Program-made: the position numbers and the translations under genes
The notes under the pieces: model-generated
The model's input: the letters and a program-made list of their open reading frames with translations, nothing else
Told to the model about the DNA's origin: nothing
Databases searched by the model: none
Shown: in pieces, positions 10,836 through 23,099 of the stretch
How the letters are laid out: each line of letters begins with the position of its first letter
Position numbering within the stretch: the first letter of the stretch is position 1
Assembly: GCF_900497805.2 (NCBI RefSeq)
Contig: NW_020954562.1
Span: 24,953,722-25,017,721, forward strand
Direction of reading: 5' to 3'
Source of the DNA: Vombatus ursinus
Lineage: Eukaryota > Chordata > Mammalia > Diprotodontia > Vombatidae
DNA length: 64,000 bases

Positions 10836-12020
10836 TTCTTTATTCTTTAATTAATAAAAAAATCACATATTCTCCTCCCTATCCTACTTGCCAAAGCACT
10901 TATGATGTCAAGGTCTAACCTATTCTAACATGCTTACCCACCTAAAATATGTATGGGATCAATATACAACAACTGCCTGGAAATAATGGTTCTAAGAAGT
11001 ATTTCACATCAGGAAGTATGATTCAGCCAATTCAAGTGAGTAATTAAAAACCCAATTATGTAAAATTCATTTAGAAATTTCTTAAAAAAGGTATTAAACT
11101 ATTTTAATTTTGTTCTATTGTTTTTCCTTTATTTGCATGATTGATGAAAATTCTGTATGGTACTGTAAATAAAAACAATCTGCCATGGCACCTACCAATA
11201 TCTTTGTTAATTTTTTTCGAGAATGAAGAGGGGGAAAAATCTCAAATTGCACTATATTTTTGTTTGCATAAAAATACAATTATGCAAAATATTTTAAAAG
11301 CCATGTATATGTATATGTACATATATATGCATTCATATGTGCGCACACACACACACATATCCACCCTGCTTTTAGACTTTATAAGGTATTCCATTTAGTT
11401 TAATCAGGGTCTTAACTTGGTATTTACCACCCAAAAAATAAAGTAGAAAATACATTGTATCCAATTTATAATATGCTAATTTAATATTTGAGAAGATTAA
11501 TGGACATTTTCCTACAGTCTCTATATATCAAGAAAGTTGCCTCCTACATCATTGTTGTCTACCAGTTTGCTAAACCTAGCATACAAGGTGACACACTTGA
11601 TCTGTCAAGCAAGGCCTTTCTGAGTGACTGCCATAAATAGCCAACCTCAGTTAATGTGATTTTTCTGAGTTTGAAGGTTGTCATAAATAATAAACAGTCT
11701 AATCAGAGAATTCTCAGTTTCTTATATCATTAGCTGCTACTTTGTATGAGGTAAAAGAATTAATCAAATAAGTCAAAGGTAGGACACTAAGTTGAACATT
11801 TTAAAAGGGAATGGGCAATTAACAATGAGTCCCCCATATGACAAGCTTTCTTAAATCTTCTGGGAGTGCTGAGATGTTCTGTGTTTTGTTAATTTGACCT
11901 AAGGAAATTGTCAATTTTTTTTTATTATAATTACTCTATGTGCAAGTAAACAAAGTTGAAACCTTCAGGGCACTTTGGGGAGAAGGTCAGAGGGCATGGG
12001 AAGGGAGAGAAAGTTCTAGA
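10836..12020. other. no gene; unassigned, with a candidate conserved segment
   Basis: A mixed TATG/CA microsatellite occupies 11295-11362. The block 11540-11760 lacks any repeat signature, is less AT-biased than its surroundings and is dense in homeodomain/TALE-like words (TGATCTGTCA, TTAATGTGA). It is a candidate conserved non-coding element only. Confidence 0.35.
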
Positions 12021-12026
12021 CTACTG

Positions 12027-12265
12027 ATTTTGAATGTTGTTGTTCAGTGATTTCAGTCTTGTATGACTCTTTGTAACCCCATTTGGGGTTTTCTTGACAA
12101 AGATACTGTAGTGGTTTGACATTTCCTTCTCCAGCTCATTTTATAGATAAGGAACTAAAGCAAACAGAGTTATGTGATTTGCCCATGGTCAAACATGAAC
12201 TCAGAAAGATGAGTATTCCTAACTTCAGGTCCAGTAATTTATCTACTGTGCCACCTAGCTGCCCT
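12027..12265 (-). mobile_element. Mar-1-type CORE-SINE with RTE tail
   Basis: Read on plus it starts with the tail (tgttgttgttcagtgatttc, then ccccatttggggttttcttg). It then runs through ttccttctccagctcatttt and gatttgcccatggtcaaaca and ends in the tRNA-like head (gtgccacctagctgccc). It is nearly full length and moderately diverged. Confidence 0.85.
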
Positions 12266-12489
12266 GATTTGAATATTTATCCTCTAACCTCGGAGATGAG
12301 CATTCCACAGCTCTACATGAGAGAAAGAACTTTCTAAAGGAAAAAGATAATTTGTTTTTATAAGACTATGAAGGTCACTTAGAAAGGAAAGTGGCTGGTG
12401 TTTGTTCAGTTTTGCTATCGTTTTACACGTCCATCCTTGGGCAACTAAGTGATGTTTTGGATAGAGTTCTTGATTTGGAGTCACATGAG

Positions 12490-12640
12490 TATTTCTTGAA
12501 CAATTACCATGTGCCAGGTACTGAGCAAGATGCTAGAGATGTCAAGATAAAAGTCACATAATATCTGTTCTCAAGGAATTTACATTCTTTTGGAGAAAGC
12601 AGCATGAACACATGTAAAAGTACATAGAAAATATATTCAA
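12490..12640 (-). mobile_element. L2 fragment
   Basis: 'accatgtgccaggtactgag' followed by 'ctcaaggaatttacattctt' is the minus-strand form of the L2 3' region. Confidence 0.6.
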
Positions 12641-13435
12641 AGTAAAAATGAAAAATGTAGCTTGTTTAGTATTGCATTCTAATCAAATAAGCTAACCAAT
12701 CACATGTCACAAAAAGTATTAGCACTATCATTCTAAGATATATTCACATCTTGTTCCTTAGCCCACCTACTACTTAAGTCTGCTAAATGTGGAAGATATT
12801 TATATAAAAGAAACATGCATTATAGTAGAGAATGGGGGAATTTTTTGTTTGTTTGTTTGTTTTTAAAGCAAACTTCCTAGCATTTTCTTCATGTTCCCAG
12901 CACCTAAAACAATGCTTGATGAATATCAGGGACTTAATAAATGGTTGGTAATTGATTGATAATGCCCATAGAGTTATGTTTCTCCTTATTTTTTCATGGT
13001 ATTCATTGTGGCACACAGAAAGATTGAAACTATACGTTCAGTTAGTGATAAAGAGGTAGCTTCTTTTTAATAGAATGACACTATGTATTCTCTGAGAAAA
13101 ATTAATAAATGCTCCTAATATTCAGTCATAATCTTCTTTCTGAAACTTCCACTGGAGTTGGGACATATTTAACTTAAAAAGTAAAATTTAATGAGAGAGA
13201 GGCCACATTTATCTAGATTCCCAAAAAAGGAATTAATTTTACTTCAAAAGATGTATAGTGTAACCATTGTATTGAGTTTTTTTTTTAAATTATCAGGTGC
13301 TGTAAATTCAGATTTAAATAGATATAATCAAAATAAAATGCCTAGACTACTAGGACCACAATGAGGTATTAGAATTCTCCTTAATATCTTTCCCCTGTCC
13401 TTCTCAATTCCCTTGAACTCTTGCCCCATAGTTCA
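12641..13435. other. no gene; unassigned with an L2 tail piece
   Basis: 12890-12960 resembles an L2 3' end (gttcccagcacctaaaac ... gacttaataaatggttg). The remainder is AT-rich and unassigned. Confidence 0.45.
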
Positions 13436-13439
13436 GCTG

Positions 13440-13655
13440 CTTTGGAAACAACAGCATGGCATAGAATGCTGAATTTGGAATGAAGACCTGAGTTTGAATC
13501 CTACCTTGGACACATCCAAGGAATGATGATATGATGATCATAGGAAAGTGAAATAATCTCTCTGAGGTTCCATTTTCTCACTGTAAAAAGAGGTGGTAGT
13601 ATTCCACCTCTAAGATTCCTTCCAGTTCTAAACCTGTGATCTTATGATCTTTACC
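13440..13655 (+). mobile_element. MIR-related marsupial SINE
   Basis: The head is caacagcatggcatagaatg, followed by gacctgagtttgaatccta and the terminal 'cctctaagattccttccagt' with gtgatcttatgatct. It lacks the RTE tail. Confidence 0.7.
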
Positions 13656-13659
13656 TGGA

Positions 13660-14395
13660 TCTCCCAGTAATAAGTCATATTCAACAGGCTGAAAACAAAA
13701 CTCATCATTTTCCAACTAAAATCTAAATCTCTTTCTAATTTCCTTATTTCTGTCAATGGTGCCACTATTCTCAGAGCTTCAGTAATCTACCACTCTTCCT
13801 TTTCTACATCAAATCAACTACTGAATCTTGTCCATACTAGCTTGCTCAAATCCACTTGCTCCTTTCTACTCCCATTGTCATTACCTTACGTCAGGCCTTC
13901 ATAAGTATTTACCATGGACTATTATAATAGTCTTCTAATTAGTTAACCTTGATTTAGGTTTTCCATCTACAAACCATCCTTCATACTTCTGCAAAAGTAA
14001 TTTTCAAAATGCAGAAATCTACTCATATCACATCTTCCCTAAACAAGTAAAAACATTTACTTCTTACCCATGACCTCCATAATCAGGACCCAACTTACCT
14101 TTCAAGTTTTATTTCACACCATGCCCCTTCATGTAGTCTTATGTTCCACCCAAATGAGATAACTCTGTATTCTAATCTTATCTTGCCCTCTCTAACCTCC
14201 ATGAATCTTTACGGACTCTCCCTGTGCATGAAATGGACTCCCAGGAACCTATCCCCTATCTCTGCTTGTCAAAATCTTCCTTTCCTTCAAGGCCTCGGTC
14301 AAGTGCCAACTCTTTCTTCAAGCTTTCCTTGATCCCCCTCAGCTTGAAATGACCCCTCTCAGCTTGAATAACTCCTTTAAACATTCTTATGTATG
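13660..14395 (+). mobile_element. L2 LINE, C-terminal region and 3' part
   Basis: Pyrimidine-rich plus-strand sequence with the L2 landmarks in order: aaaactcatcattttcc (the TELIIF region), ctattataatagtcttctaat, gcaaaagtaattttcaaaatg, cccatgacctccataatcag, 'ttccttcaaggcctcggtca' and ctttccttgatccccc. It contains many stops. Confidence 0.75.
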
Positions 14396-14402
14396 TAATT
14401 AT

Positions 14403-14652
14403 GAGGGCAGCTAGATGGTACAATTGATAGAGCAGGAGGTCTGGGGTCAGGAAGACCTGAGTTCAAATACAGTCTCAGATATTTACTAGCAGTGTGACCT
14501 TAGAAAAATTACTTAACCCTATTTGCTTCAATTTCCTTATCTGAAAAATGAGCTGGAGAATTAAATGGCAAGTCATTCTAATATCTTTGCCAAAAAACCT
14601 TAAAAGGGTTCACAAAGAGTTGAACACAACTGAAAAACAACTAAACAGCAAC
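14403..14652 (+). mobile_element. Mar-1-type CORE-SINE with RTE tail
   Basis: It is full length: the head gggcagctagatggtacaat, the CORE 'gcagtgtgaccttagaaaaa', then 'atgagctggagaattaaatg' and the tail 'aaagggttcacaaagagttg' with an A-rich end. Confidence 0.85.
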
Positions 14653-14659
14653 AAAATAG

Positions 14660-15350
14660 TCATATACATCTAACTTACCTAGCAAATAACTTACCCAAAA
14701 AATGAAGTATTATTCTACAGAGGGAAAATGGATTTTTAATGAAATAGAGGATCTGTGAGCATTCCTATTGAAAAAAAAAAAACCAGAGCTATATAAAAAC
14801 TTTGAAGTACAGTGATGATGATTTTGGACCAAGCCCCTAGTCATCATCTCTTTTATGGAAATGTTATGGTCATCAGTAAGGAAAGGGAATTAAATTATAA
14901 AAATAATTAAATTTATTAGGCTATGTGATAAAAATAGTGGAAAGGAGAAGTATAAAATTTTAGTTAAATGTGATTATGGCATCACTGTAGATTTTCCTTA
15001 GACATAATTTCATTGTGCTCTATTAAATTGATAACAATATTATTCCAAAAGAAGGAAAAGAGATGGTCAGCTAAAGAAGAAATATATATCATATTATACT
15101 TAGACTGATTTGCTGAGAGTATGAGCTAAGTATGTGAGCTGACCATCTAAATAATTAGAGGATTTGGTGGAAGACAGAAGATTTCAAGCCCCAGATTAGG
15201 TATGTGAAGCTTATATAAATGGAAACCAAGAAGCCACTGTAACTTTCTTAGCCAAGAAAGCAATAGACATACTCAAAAACTGTTTAGGAAAAATGGGTTT
15301 GAACCAAATTATCTCCTGAGGTGGATAGATTCACAAATGTGTTAGATGGA
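14660..15350. other. no gene or repeat recognised
   Basis: AT-rich unassigned sequence. Confidence 0.45.
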
Positions 15351-15352
15351 TT

Positions 15353-16440
15353 TTCTTTTTTAAAATTTATGATTATGTTTATTTTTCAATTAATAAGCAT
15401 TTTTATTAATCACTCCTTCCTACTACCCCCCAATTGAGTGAACTTTAAAAAATAATACATTAATATACAGTTGCATAGTTTAGCAAGACAAATTCTCACA
15501 TTAGCCATGTCTGAAAACATACAATCCTTTCTTTAAGTTTAGTATGTATCTGTCAAGAGGGGAGCAATGTTTTTCACTTTCATTCTTTTGATTTATCATT
15601 GTATTAATCAGAGTTTTAAAGTTTTTCAAAATTGTTTTTCTCCATAATGATATTCCCACTTTATAAATTGTGCTCCTATTTCTTTTTCATTATTTTTTAT
15701 TAATTTCTTTCAATTTATCAACCATCACTTCCATAAGCTTTTGAGTTTTAAATTTTTCTCCATCTCCCTCCCCAAGACAGCATGCAACCTGATATAGGCT
15801 ATACATAAACCTTCCTGTTAAACATATTTTCACATTAGTGGAATTGTAAGGAAGAATTAGAACCAATAGGAGGAACCACAAAAAAGAGAAAACAAAACAC
15901 AACAGAAGAAAAAAATAGCAAATAGTATGCTTCAATCTGCATTCAAACTTCGTAGTTCTTTCTTTGGAAGTGGATAGAATTTTCCATCATGAGGCCTTTG
16001 GAGATGTCTTAGATCCTTGCATTGCTGAGAAGGGCTAAGTCTATCAATGTTAGTCACTGTATGATGTGGCTGTTACTTTGTACAATGTTCTCGTTGTTCT
16101 GCTCATTTCACTCAGCATTCAGGTTTTCTGAAGTCCACCTGCTCATCATTTCTTATAGCACAATTTTATTCCATTACATTCATATACCAAAGCTTGTTCA
16201 GTCATGCCCCAATTGATGGGCATCCTCTCAATTTTTTGCCACCACATAAAGAGCTGTTATAAATATTTTTGTACATATGGGTCCTTTTCCCATTTGTATG
16301 ATCTCTTTGGGACACGGCCCTAGAAGTGCTATTGCTGGATCAAAGAGTATGCACATTTTTATAGCCCTTTCGGCATAGCTCCAAATTGCTCTCCAAAATG
16401 GTTGGATCATTTCACAACTCCATCAACCATGTATTTGTGT
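15353..16440 (-). mobile_element. L1 3' UTR, probably two fused fragments
   Basis: 15353-15680 resembles one marsupial L1 3' UTR type (attaataagcatttttatta, 'tagccatgtctgaaaacata'). 15690-16440 is a second, clearer 3' end: the order 'tttgagttttaaatttttct', 'cctgatataggctatacata', ttgtacaatgttctcg, 'catgccccaattgatgggca', 'ctattgctggatcaaagagt' and 'ccaaaatggttggatcattt' is the reverse complement of the L1 3' region. Neither retains ORF2 coding sequence. Confidence 0.75.
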
Positions 16441-16444
16441 TTGG

Positions 16445-17320
16445 ATGGATGTTCTTGAAGAAACAAATCTAACGTGTTTAGAAAGAAAGTGATCTGAGTC
16501 ACATGCATGTATGTATGTATGTATGAGGATGAATCCATTGCAAGCCCAATAACTTTGAGAAAGTAACAAGATTAAACAGCTTATATATTATAAGATTACT
16601 CTAAGAGGTTATTTTGGGTTAAACATCTATCTATGGAAATTTTATAGGAGACATCAAGTTGTTTCAAGAATTCATGGATATTTATAGGACAAGATATAGA
16701 ACATTTTCCAGAGTTTCTCTGCTATGCAATTTTAATTGTACAACTCCTAAAACAATCAGCTTTTGGGTCTTGGATGAGTGAGCTGTTTCCTTTCCTCTCT
16801 CTGCCATATGTACAGACTTTACTTGATTAAGTTTCAGTCATATTCATTTTACTTTTACAATTCCAAATTAAAGAATATGATACCTATAAAATGGCTAATG
16901 CTATTCTTAATCAAACTTCACAAAGGAGGTGGCAGGGTTTTTCTTTAATTGTCATTCTTGAAAGTGATGACTTTACATGTATGAAGCTGACATTTATTTT
17001 GTTTTAAAAAGAAATGTTCCAAAGTATCTGGCATAAATAGTTGGTGAACCCAGTTTTAAAAGAATAATGGTATAATGGTCTTTGTTCTGCAGTATGGTTT
17101 AGTGCACCTAGGGAGCAGTGATTTTGAATCTGTCAAATATCATTCCATTAGAATTTATCAGGCTGTTGATCCACAAATTAGAATTCTTTTCAAATGATAA
17201 ACCAGTGTAACCAAGGATGAAGTGTGATAAAATACTGTATGCAGAACTTTCATGCAATATTATATCTAATGTCATTTAACGAACATGTAGAAATATTATG
17301 CATTTTAAATGCCCTAATTA
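16445..17320. other. no gene recognised
   Basis: A short (ATGT)n lies at 16506-16525. The rest is unassigned. Confidence 0.45.
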
Positions 17321-17324
17321 TACA

Positions 17325-17555
17325 TACAATAATAACTAGTATTTATATAGGACTTTAAGGTTTGAAAAGTGCTTCCCATATAATATCTCATTTGATCCTC
17401 ACAACAACCCTGGGAGATAGATGCTATTGTTATTTTTAGATGAGTAAACTGAGATAAAGAGAGGGTAAGTAACAACTAGTTAAGTATCTTAGGATTTGAA
17501 CTCAGCTTTTCTGCCTCAAATTCCAGTATTCTATCTGAGCCACCTAGTTGGCCAA
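17325..17555 (-). mobile_element. MIR/CORE-SINE
   Basis: It reads as the reverse complement of MIR: 'tgatcctcacaacaaccctg', ttttagatgagtaaactgag, then a head ending 'tgagccacctagttgg'. Confidence 0.8.
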
Positions 17556-17624
17556 CTTTCACCTCACTGCCTCACTTTGATTATTACATTATGGACTACC
17601 AGATAATCATAGTTTTTTTTAAAA

Positions 17625-17845
17625 AAATATATATATAATATATATATATATTAATCTCCTAAAGGAAAAATATTTGCCTAAAATGTAGTCAATGAGATAA
17701 AATTAGACAATTAAGTTGAATTGCAATATAGACAAACTGCTGAGACCAGAATTTCAATTGTATATATGTGTGTGTATATATATATATGTGTATATATATA
17801 CATATATATATATATACATACACATACATATGTGTATATTTTCTT
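17625..17845. repeat. TA/TATG microsatellites
   Basis: (TA)n at 17627-17652 and a mixed TATATG/CATA array at 17758-17840. Confidence 0.85.
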
Positions 17846-17847
17846 TT

Positions 17848-18130
17848 GTTGTTGCTGTTTAGTCATTTTTCAATTGTGTCCAACTCTTCATAACCCCATT
17901 TGGGTTGTTTTTTTTGTTTTTGTTTTTGTTTGTTTTTTTTTGGCAAAGATACTGGAGTGGTTTGTCATTTCCTTCTCTACTTCATTTATAGATGAGAAGC
18001 TGAGGCAAACAAGGTTAAGTGATTTGCCCGTGGTCACACAGCTAGTAAGTGTCTGAGGCCAGATTTAAACTCGGGAAGAGGAGTCTTCCTAACTTCAGGT
18101 CCAGAACTTTATCCACTGCACTACCTAGAT
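17848..18130 (-). mobile_element. Mar-1-type CORE-SINE with a T-rich expansion
   Basis: It is tail first on plus (tgttgttgctgtttagtcat), then ccccatttgggtt. A T/G-rich run of about 45 bp (17905-17941) follows in place of the usual 'ttctt', then 'ggcaaagatactggagtggt' and a complete head ending ccactgcactacctag. The run is a local expansion inside the tail. Confidence 0.8.
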
Positions 18131-18269
18131 AAGTCCAAATGTCATGATTTGGTATAATGGAGTACAATAGACTTTTACTTCGCTAATTGTGAGGTGTTAT
18201 AAATAATGATCATATTTCAGAAAAGTATATCATTCCACATCTTCCCTACATTGTTTCTGCACATATTCA

Positions 18270-18640
18270 AAGATTGTTAAAGCCTCAGTTTCCATATTTG
18301 TGAAATGGTGGTAATACTACTTGTGGTATCTATATGGTGTAGCAGATGAAGATCTAACCTCAAAACTAGCACAATCTAGGTTCAAATCTTGCCCTTGACA
18401 CTAGTAGGCAAGGCATTTAACTTTGGAGTGCTCTGGGCAACTCTCTAAGAATATGAATTGTAGAGTGGGTAGCAGCTCACATTAGTGGAAGGAGTTACTG
18501 CCCCTGGGAATTCTCTATACTAATAAAATCACAGGTACAGTCACCATTTGTAGCTACCTCACAGGCTGGTTATAGAACTTAAATGATCTACTATATGTAA
18601 AATGCTTAGCAAAGCTCAAATTCATATATGAGTATATTAT
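18270..18640 (+). mobile_element. MIR-type SINE interrupted by a second SINE
   Basis: The outer copy reads 'cctcagtttccatatttgtg' on the left and 'tagctacctcacaggctggt' to 'gtaaaatgcttagcaaagct' on the right. Between them (about 18322-18545) is a different SINE: head 'tatatggtgtagcagatgaa', middle gcaactctctaagaatatg, end ctaataaaatcacaggtac. Later TTA/TCA triplet runs extend to 18682. Confidence 0.65.
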
Positions 18641-18682
18641 TGTTGTTATTATTGTTATGATTATTATTATCATCATCATTTA

Positions 18683-18960
18683 CTGAAGTTAAGGGATTCA
18701 ATGCCAAGGTCACTCAATTAGTTCATGACAGAGCTGAGACAATGACCAAGTTCTCTTGGGTCTTTATCTAGCGCTCTCTATAAAGGCAGCATGGAATGGT
18801 GGACAAAGCCCTGCAACTGGAGTCAAGATGTGTAGATAAGCAAGCCATTTGGTCTCTCTTAGACTTTAATTCCTCTACAGCAAAAAGAGCTAATACATGA
18901 GTTACTTAATTCATCATGTTATTGGAGAATCAAATGAATTATCACACCTACATTTTAATT
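18683..18960. mobile_element. two short MIR fragments
   Basis: Minus-strand MIR debris (gccaaggtcactcaattagt) lies at 18690-18770. A plus-strand head (aggcagcatggaatggtgga) with a diverged body lies at 18784-18960. Confidence 0.5.
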
Positions 18961-19740
18961 TTATCAATCTGACACCATTAATAATCGTTCTTGTGGTTTA
19001 TTGTATATTAAACCATCTTTGAGATGCAGCAGTGTAGGGGATAGAGGGTCAGCCTTGGAATCAAGATGATACCTACTAGCCATATAATTATGAATGACTC
19101 CAGAGCCACAACTAGAGGCAAGCACAGAAAACTTCTCTCTGTTCAGTGACACACACAAAAAAAAAAAAACCACACACATTCAGTGGAGGCACGGAGATGA
19201 CATTGACTTCTGTGGAAAAGTAGAGAATCTAGGACATGACAAGGCTGATGACAATTTTAGGTCGAGACACTTCCCTGCCAACTATTGATCCCCAAGCTGC
19301 TGGAAATCACAGGTTGGCCAGTCCAGGTGGTGAGTCATGCTGTGAAGTCCCTGAAGGGCCACTCCTGTTGGAAGAGAGGGAACAATTCAAGTAGTCACTA
19401 AGCATTTCTTATCAGCTCACTCGACCAGGAATTAGTCTCTGTCCCATTCCTATGCTCATCCAGAGCCATGGCTTCTGCACTCTTTCTTCTTATCCTCAAA
19501 CCATAATGAGTCAACAGAGCCTCCCAGGTTCCAACTTTCACAACTGCCTCTCTTGCCACAGCTGTCCTATTTCATTCCTCCTTGCCCTTTTTTTTTTCCT
19601 TAAAAAGTATAAACTCTGTTAACATAGCTTTGGATTTTCTGCCTCTCAGCCCACAGGAGATACCCACCCTGAGGGAAAAGTCCCTGTGCCTGTGCCACAT
19701 GCCTTGGTCAGCAAAGTGGAGAACATAATGGCATGGGGAA
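18961..19740. other. unassigned, with a weak SINE head
   Basis: 19020-19080 resembles a SINE head (gatgcagcagtgtagggga). 19080-19740 is less AT-rich, and I recognise neither a gene nor a family in it. Confidence 0.4.
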
Positions 19741-19744
19741 GAAC

Positions 19745-19975
19745 CTGAGGAAAGGAGACTAGTGAAATGTCCATTGCAATAGTCCAGGTCAGAGGTGAGG
19801 AGAGCCTGACCTAAATAAGGTAATGCGTGCTGGGTGAGAAGTAGAAAAGGATGGTGATGAGAAATGTTGAGGGTCTAGAAATGATTCATTATGGGGGAGA
19901 GTAAGGAATTGAGGACAATGTTCAAGTTTTACACCTGAGATAACCAAATCACAAGCCCAAATCCCCCACCCACCT
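19745..19975 (-). mobile_element. L2 RT-region fragment
   Basis: Plus strand 'cattgcaatagtccaggtca' through 'ttgaggacaatgttcaagtt' is the reverse complement of the L2 region that codes for part of RT. Confidence 0.65.
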
Positions 19976-19989
19976 CCCTGCCCCATATC

Positions 19990-20720
19990 AATAAGCTATA
20001 TTGTAAAGCAATTTCATTATGCTGTTGAAAGACTTTATGTAAATGCAAATCACTAGCAATGTAATTGTATCTTAAATTTAGTATATGCCCCTCCTAATCC
20101 ATATAGCAATGCTAAATGAAATGAATTAAGTGAAAATGATGAAATATCTCCAGGTTAGTGTAATTCCATTTTTAAAAAATGTGGAATGTGTATGAAAATG
20201 TCTTTTGATGCCTAATCTTACATGAATTTATCAATACATAGCATTTTCCTGGTTGCTAATCCTGAAATATTTAGGGTGAGTATGTGGTTTCATGCAATTT
20301 AGAAAGTGGGATTAAAGATTTATTCTTGCTACTGCCCGTTAAGATTAAACTCACTTTCTCCTGCAGCCCTCACTCCTTTCAATTCTCTAAGCTGATCTTT
20401 AAAGAGCTTCTGCCCAATGCCCAGCTGTAAGATGTGCCTCTTTTTGCTAATTTCCTTTGAGCAACCAACTAACATCCTGTCTCCCTGCTCCTGTTGGTAA
20501 TTGGAGAGACATGCCAGGGTCATGTGGGAAGGTTGGTTTGCCAGCTGGGGAGGGCTTTTCTTCTCACTGCACATCAGTTTCTGCTCATTACTAGATGTGC
20601 TCCCTTTTATGGGGAGTATAATGATATTCATTGAAAACGGTGCCATTAATAATACACTAGGGCTGCCCTTTGCAGCAGATCTGCATTACAATGCCTTAGC
20701 CTCTTTTTAGTCCTGATGGA
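19990..20720. other. candidate conserved non-coding block
   Basis: There is no repeat signature over about 700 bp. Composition is more balanced than the neighbours, and there is clustering of homeodomain-like and E-box-like words, e.g. GCCATTAATAATACAC near 20641-20656 and GCCAGCTGGGG near 20540. A 105-codon minus-strand open frame (20329-20646) has no motif I recognise and is probably chance. Conservation cannot be tested here. Confidence 0.3.
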
Positions 20721-20792
20721 TGGACAGTAGTTCAAAGGACATTTCCAATGACAGTCATGGTGTGGGTCACCCACCAAATTGGCTTAGGGGGT

Positions 20793-20878
20793 CTATTTGG
20801 GGGAATTCTTAATAGAAATATTGAACAATACCACACTATTTGGGAGAATTCTTAATAGAAATATTGAACAATACCACA
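20793..20878. repeat. 43-bp tandem duplication
   Basis: Two adjacent copies (20793-20835 and 20836-20878) differ at a single base (ggggg versus gggag), so the duplication is recent or homogenised. Confidence 0.9.
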
Positions 20879-21215
20879 CTGGACCATACAATATCACTTA
20901 AAATATTTTATATTTTTGCTCACTCTCCTCATTATTGATTGATAATACTTTATTATTACAATAAATATTATTTGAGTTTTTAAGCAAAATATATTATATC
21001 TAGAAGGACATTTGGGAATGAAAGTTAAAAAAAATAAAGCTCTTCAGATTAAGATCCCAAAACTCTTCAGGAAACCCTATTCTTCTATTTTAACATGGAG
21101 GAATGTGATGCATTCAATTTAAGAAAGGAGAATCTGAGTGTCTCAGTAGACAGAGAAAGGTACAGTGGCCTTTCTGAACTAGCCATAGATAGAATAAAAA
21201 AAAGAGTAATGGTTT

Positions 21216-21217
<2 letters not shown>

Positions 21218-21265
<48 letters not shown>

Positions 21266-21275
21266 NNNNNNNNNN

Positions 21276-21342
<67 letters not shown>
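21218..21342. repeat. (TC)n microsatellite broken by an assembly gap
   Basis: A long CT run with ten N at 21266-21275 and one phase slip at about 21322. The true length is probably unknown. Confidence 0.95.
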
Positions 21343-21343
<1 letters not shown>

Positions 21344-21545
21344 ATTAATTTATAAAATTAAAATGAGGAAGACAAAGCCCGTTCTTCGGTTACTCACCAG
21401 GAAAGATCATGATGGCAGCAGCAGGGAATGAAGATGCAATAGCACTTTAATAAGGCATAGAGGGGGCAGGAGAGAAAGGCAGAGAAAGTACGGAGCCAAG
21501 TGACAAAAGCACAGAGGCAAAAGGCCTGGTGGTGTTTGTGGTTGT

Positions 21546-21810
21546 TGCTGTTGTTGTTGTTTGCCCTTCGTTCTGGAAGAGGACCGTGGCACAAGGAAGC
21601 TGATGTCATGACTTGTAAGTGAATTGGATTTAAGGGAAGGAGAGCTGTGCAAAGTCACCAGTTTCACTTTCTTCTCTGGTGCATCTGGGTCCAGTGGCCA
21701 GATATAAATCAGAACTACAGATGGCCCAAGATGCAATGCGAGACCTTGGCCTTTTTAAGCTAAGGTACTTCCCAGGTCTCAGTTTGACTGAGGCAATGCC
21801 CATTAAGTGA
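21546..21810 (+). mobile_element. marsupial RTE-associated repeat
   Basis: Head 'tgctgttgttgttgtttgcc', then ttcgttctggaagaggacc, 'gtgaattggatttaagggaa', gtccagtggccagatataa, 'gaccttggcctttttaagct' and 'tcagtttgactgaggcaatg'. It is better preserved than the copies at 9794 and 50661 and represents a different subfamily past 'ccagtggcc'. Confidence 0.7.
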
Positions 21811-23095
21811 GACAGAAGGAGGGGGAAGGGGAGAAGGAGGGGGAAAGGCACAGAGAGTCACTCACTTAACCATGGATTAGAGTTGGGAGCACTTGGCAGC
21901 ATGGACTCAATGGAGATGGAAAATGCTCAGGGGGCAGGAGTTTGAGGTCTCATTTTGTAGAGTTTTTTGGGGGAAGAGACTAACACTTATCTGTACCACT
22001 TTGGAGTGTGTTCATTGATATACCCAGATCATTTAAAATTTCTCAATAAAACTTTAAATTTAACATGTCCACATCATCTCAAAGTTATCAGTAACAGTTG
22101 ATGTTCTGCTGGTCTTACTGCAGATGTCTAGAACTTCTCTGAGATGTATATATCATAGGACCAGAAGGCCCTGACATCAAAGACCAGATGGTTTTTGCTG
22201 ATTCAACAGATATTCCCAGGATGTGATTTTTGGTTAATATATGATACAATTTGTAAATTACGCTCCTTTGATTTTGGGGATAATTTGTATGTGACTTCCA
22301 GGTTCCCATGTGTAATCTTACTGCCAGTTTATACTGGTTACTTATAAACTTACTGTACTGACCAGAATGGGGAGGGAGGGGTCAGAGGGACTACAACTAG
22401 AAACAATTTTAACACAGTCTCATTTGTCTTTCCCTGTCTTCTCAGATCTTCAGTTCTGATGTGTAAATTTTATGCTTTCTGCAAGTGATGAATGGCCAAA
22501 ATAAATAGATAAATGAATAAATTAACTGGCACCAGATTTCATTTTATTTCTATGGTACTATGTTCCAAATCCTCAAATATCCTTCTCCTTGCTTTTGTTA
22601 TCATCCATAATAATAAGGCCTAGTCCCAGGCTTGGAACTTTATAAATGAAGGACCATTCTATTTTAGATAACAAGACTCTTTCTGTGTTTGTTTTCTTTC
22701 TCACTAGAGTGGCATTCTCAGTTTGAGGGAATTTTTTTTTCTCATTTATTACCCTCATGTTCAAATGCTGCTGAAACCACCATCTGCTTTTGTCCATTTG
22801 GACTGCTTGAATCTTTCCACTAAACCTTTGATTTGGTGAGAATCATGAACGGTGTTTCATCTCACTGATAGTTTAGTTATTCTGTCAAGAAGTATTTATC
22901 ATTGTAATTAAAGATCAAAGCCAGCTATACATCTTATACCATAAACATATATTTAGACCCAAAGCTTTGATATCTTCTAATATGTAGTAAATGATATAAA
23001 AAGGATGGGTGAATTAGCAGGCCATTACATATGTTACATATTTTGACCTACATATAAAGAAACAAGAATGTCTTACTATATCTGAACATGATGCT
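21811..23095. other. no gene or repeat recognised
   Basis: It starts with a short purine-rich run (21806-21850). The remainder is unassigned. Confidence 0.45.
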
Positions 23096-23099
23096 TGAA

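Noticed and set aside
20329-20646. 105-codon open frame on the minus strand in the candidate conserved block
   Set aside because: No motif, no coding-like composition I can see and no promoter or splice context; treated as chance.
21085-21355. Open frames of repeated RE or LS residues on both strands
   Set aside because: They are translations of the (TC)n microsatellite and its assembly gap.
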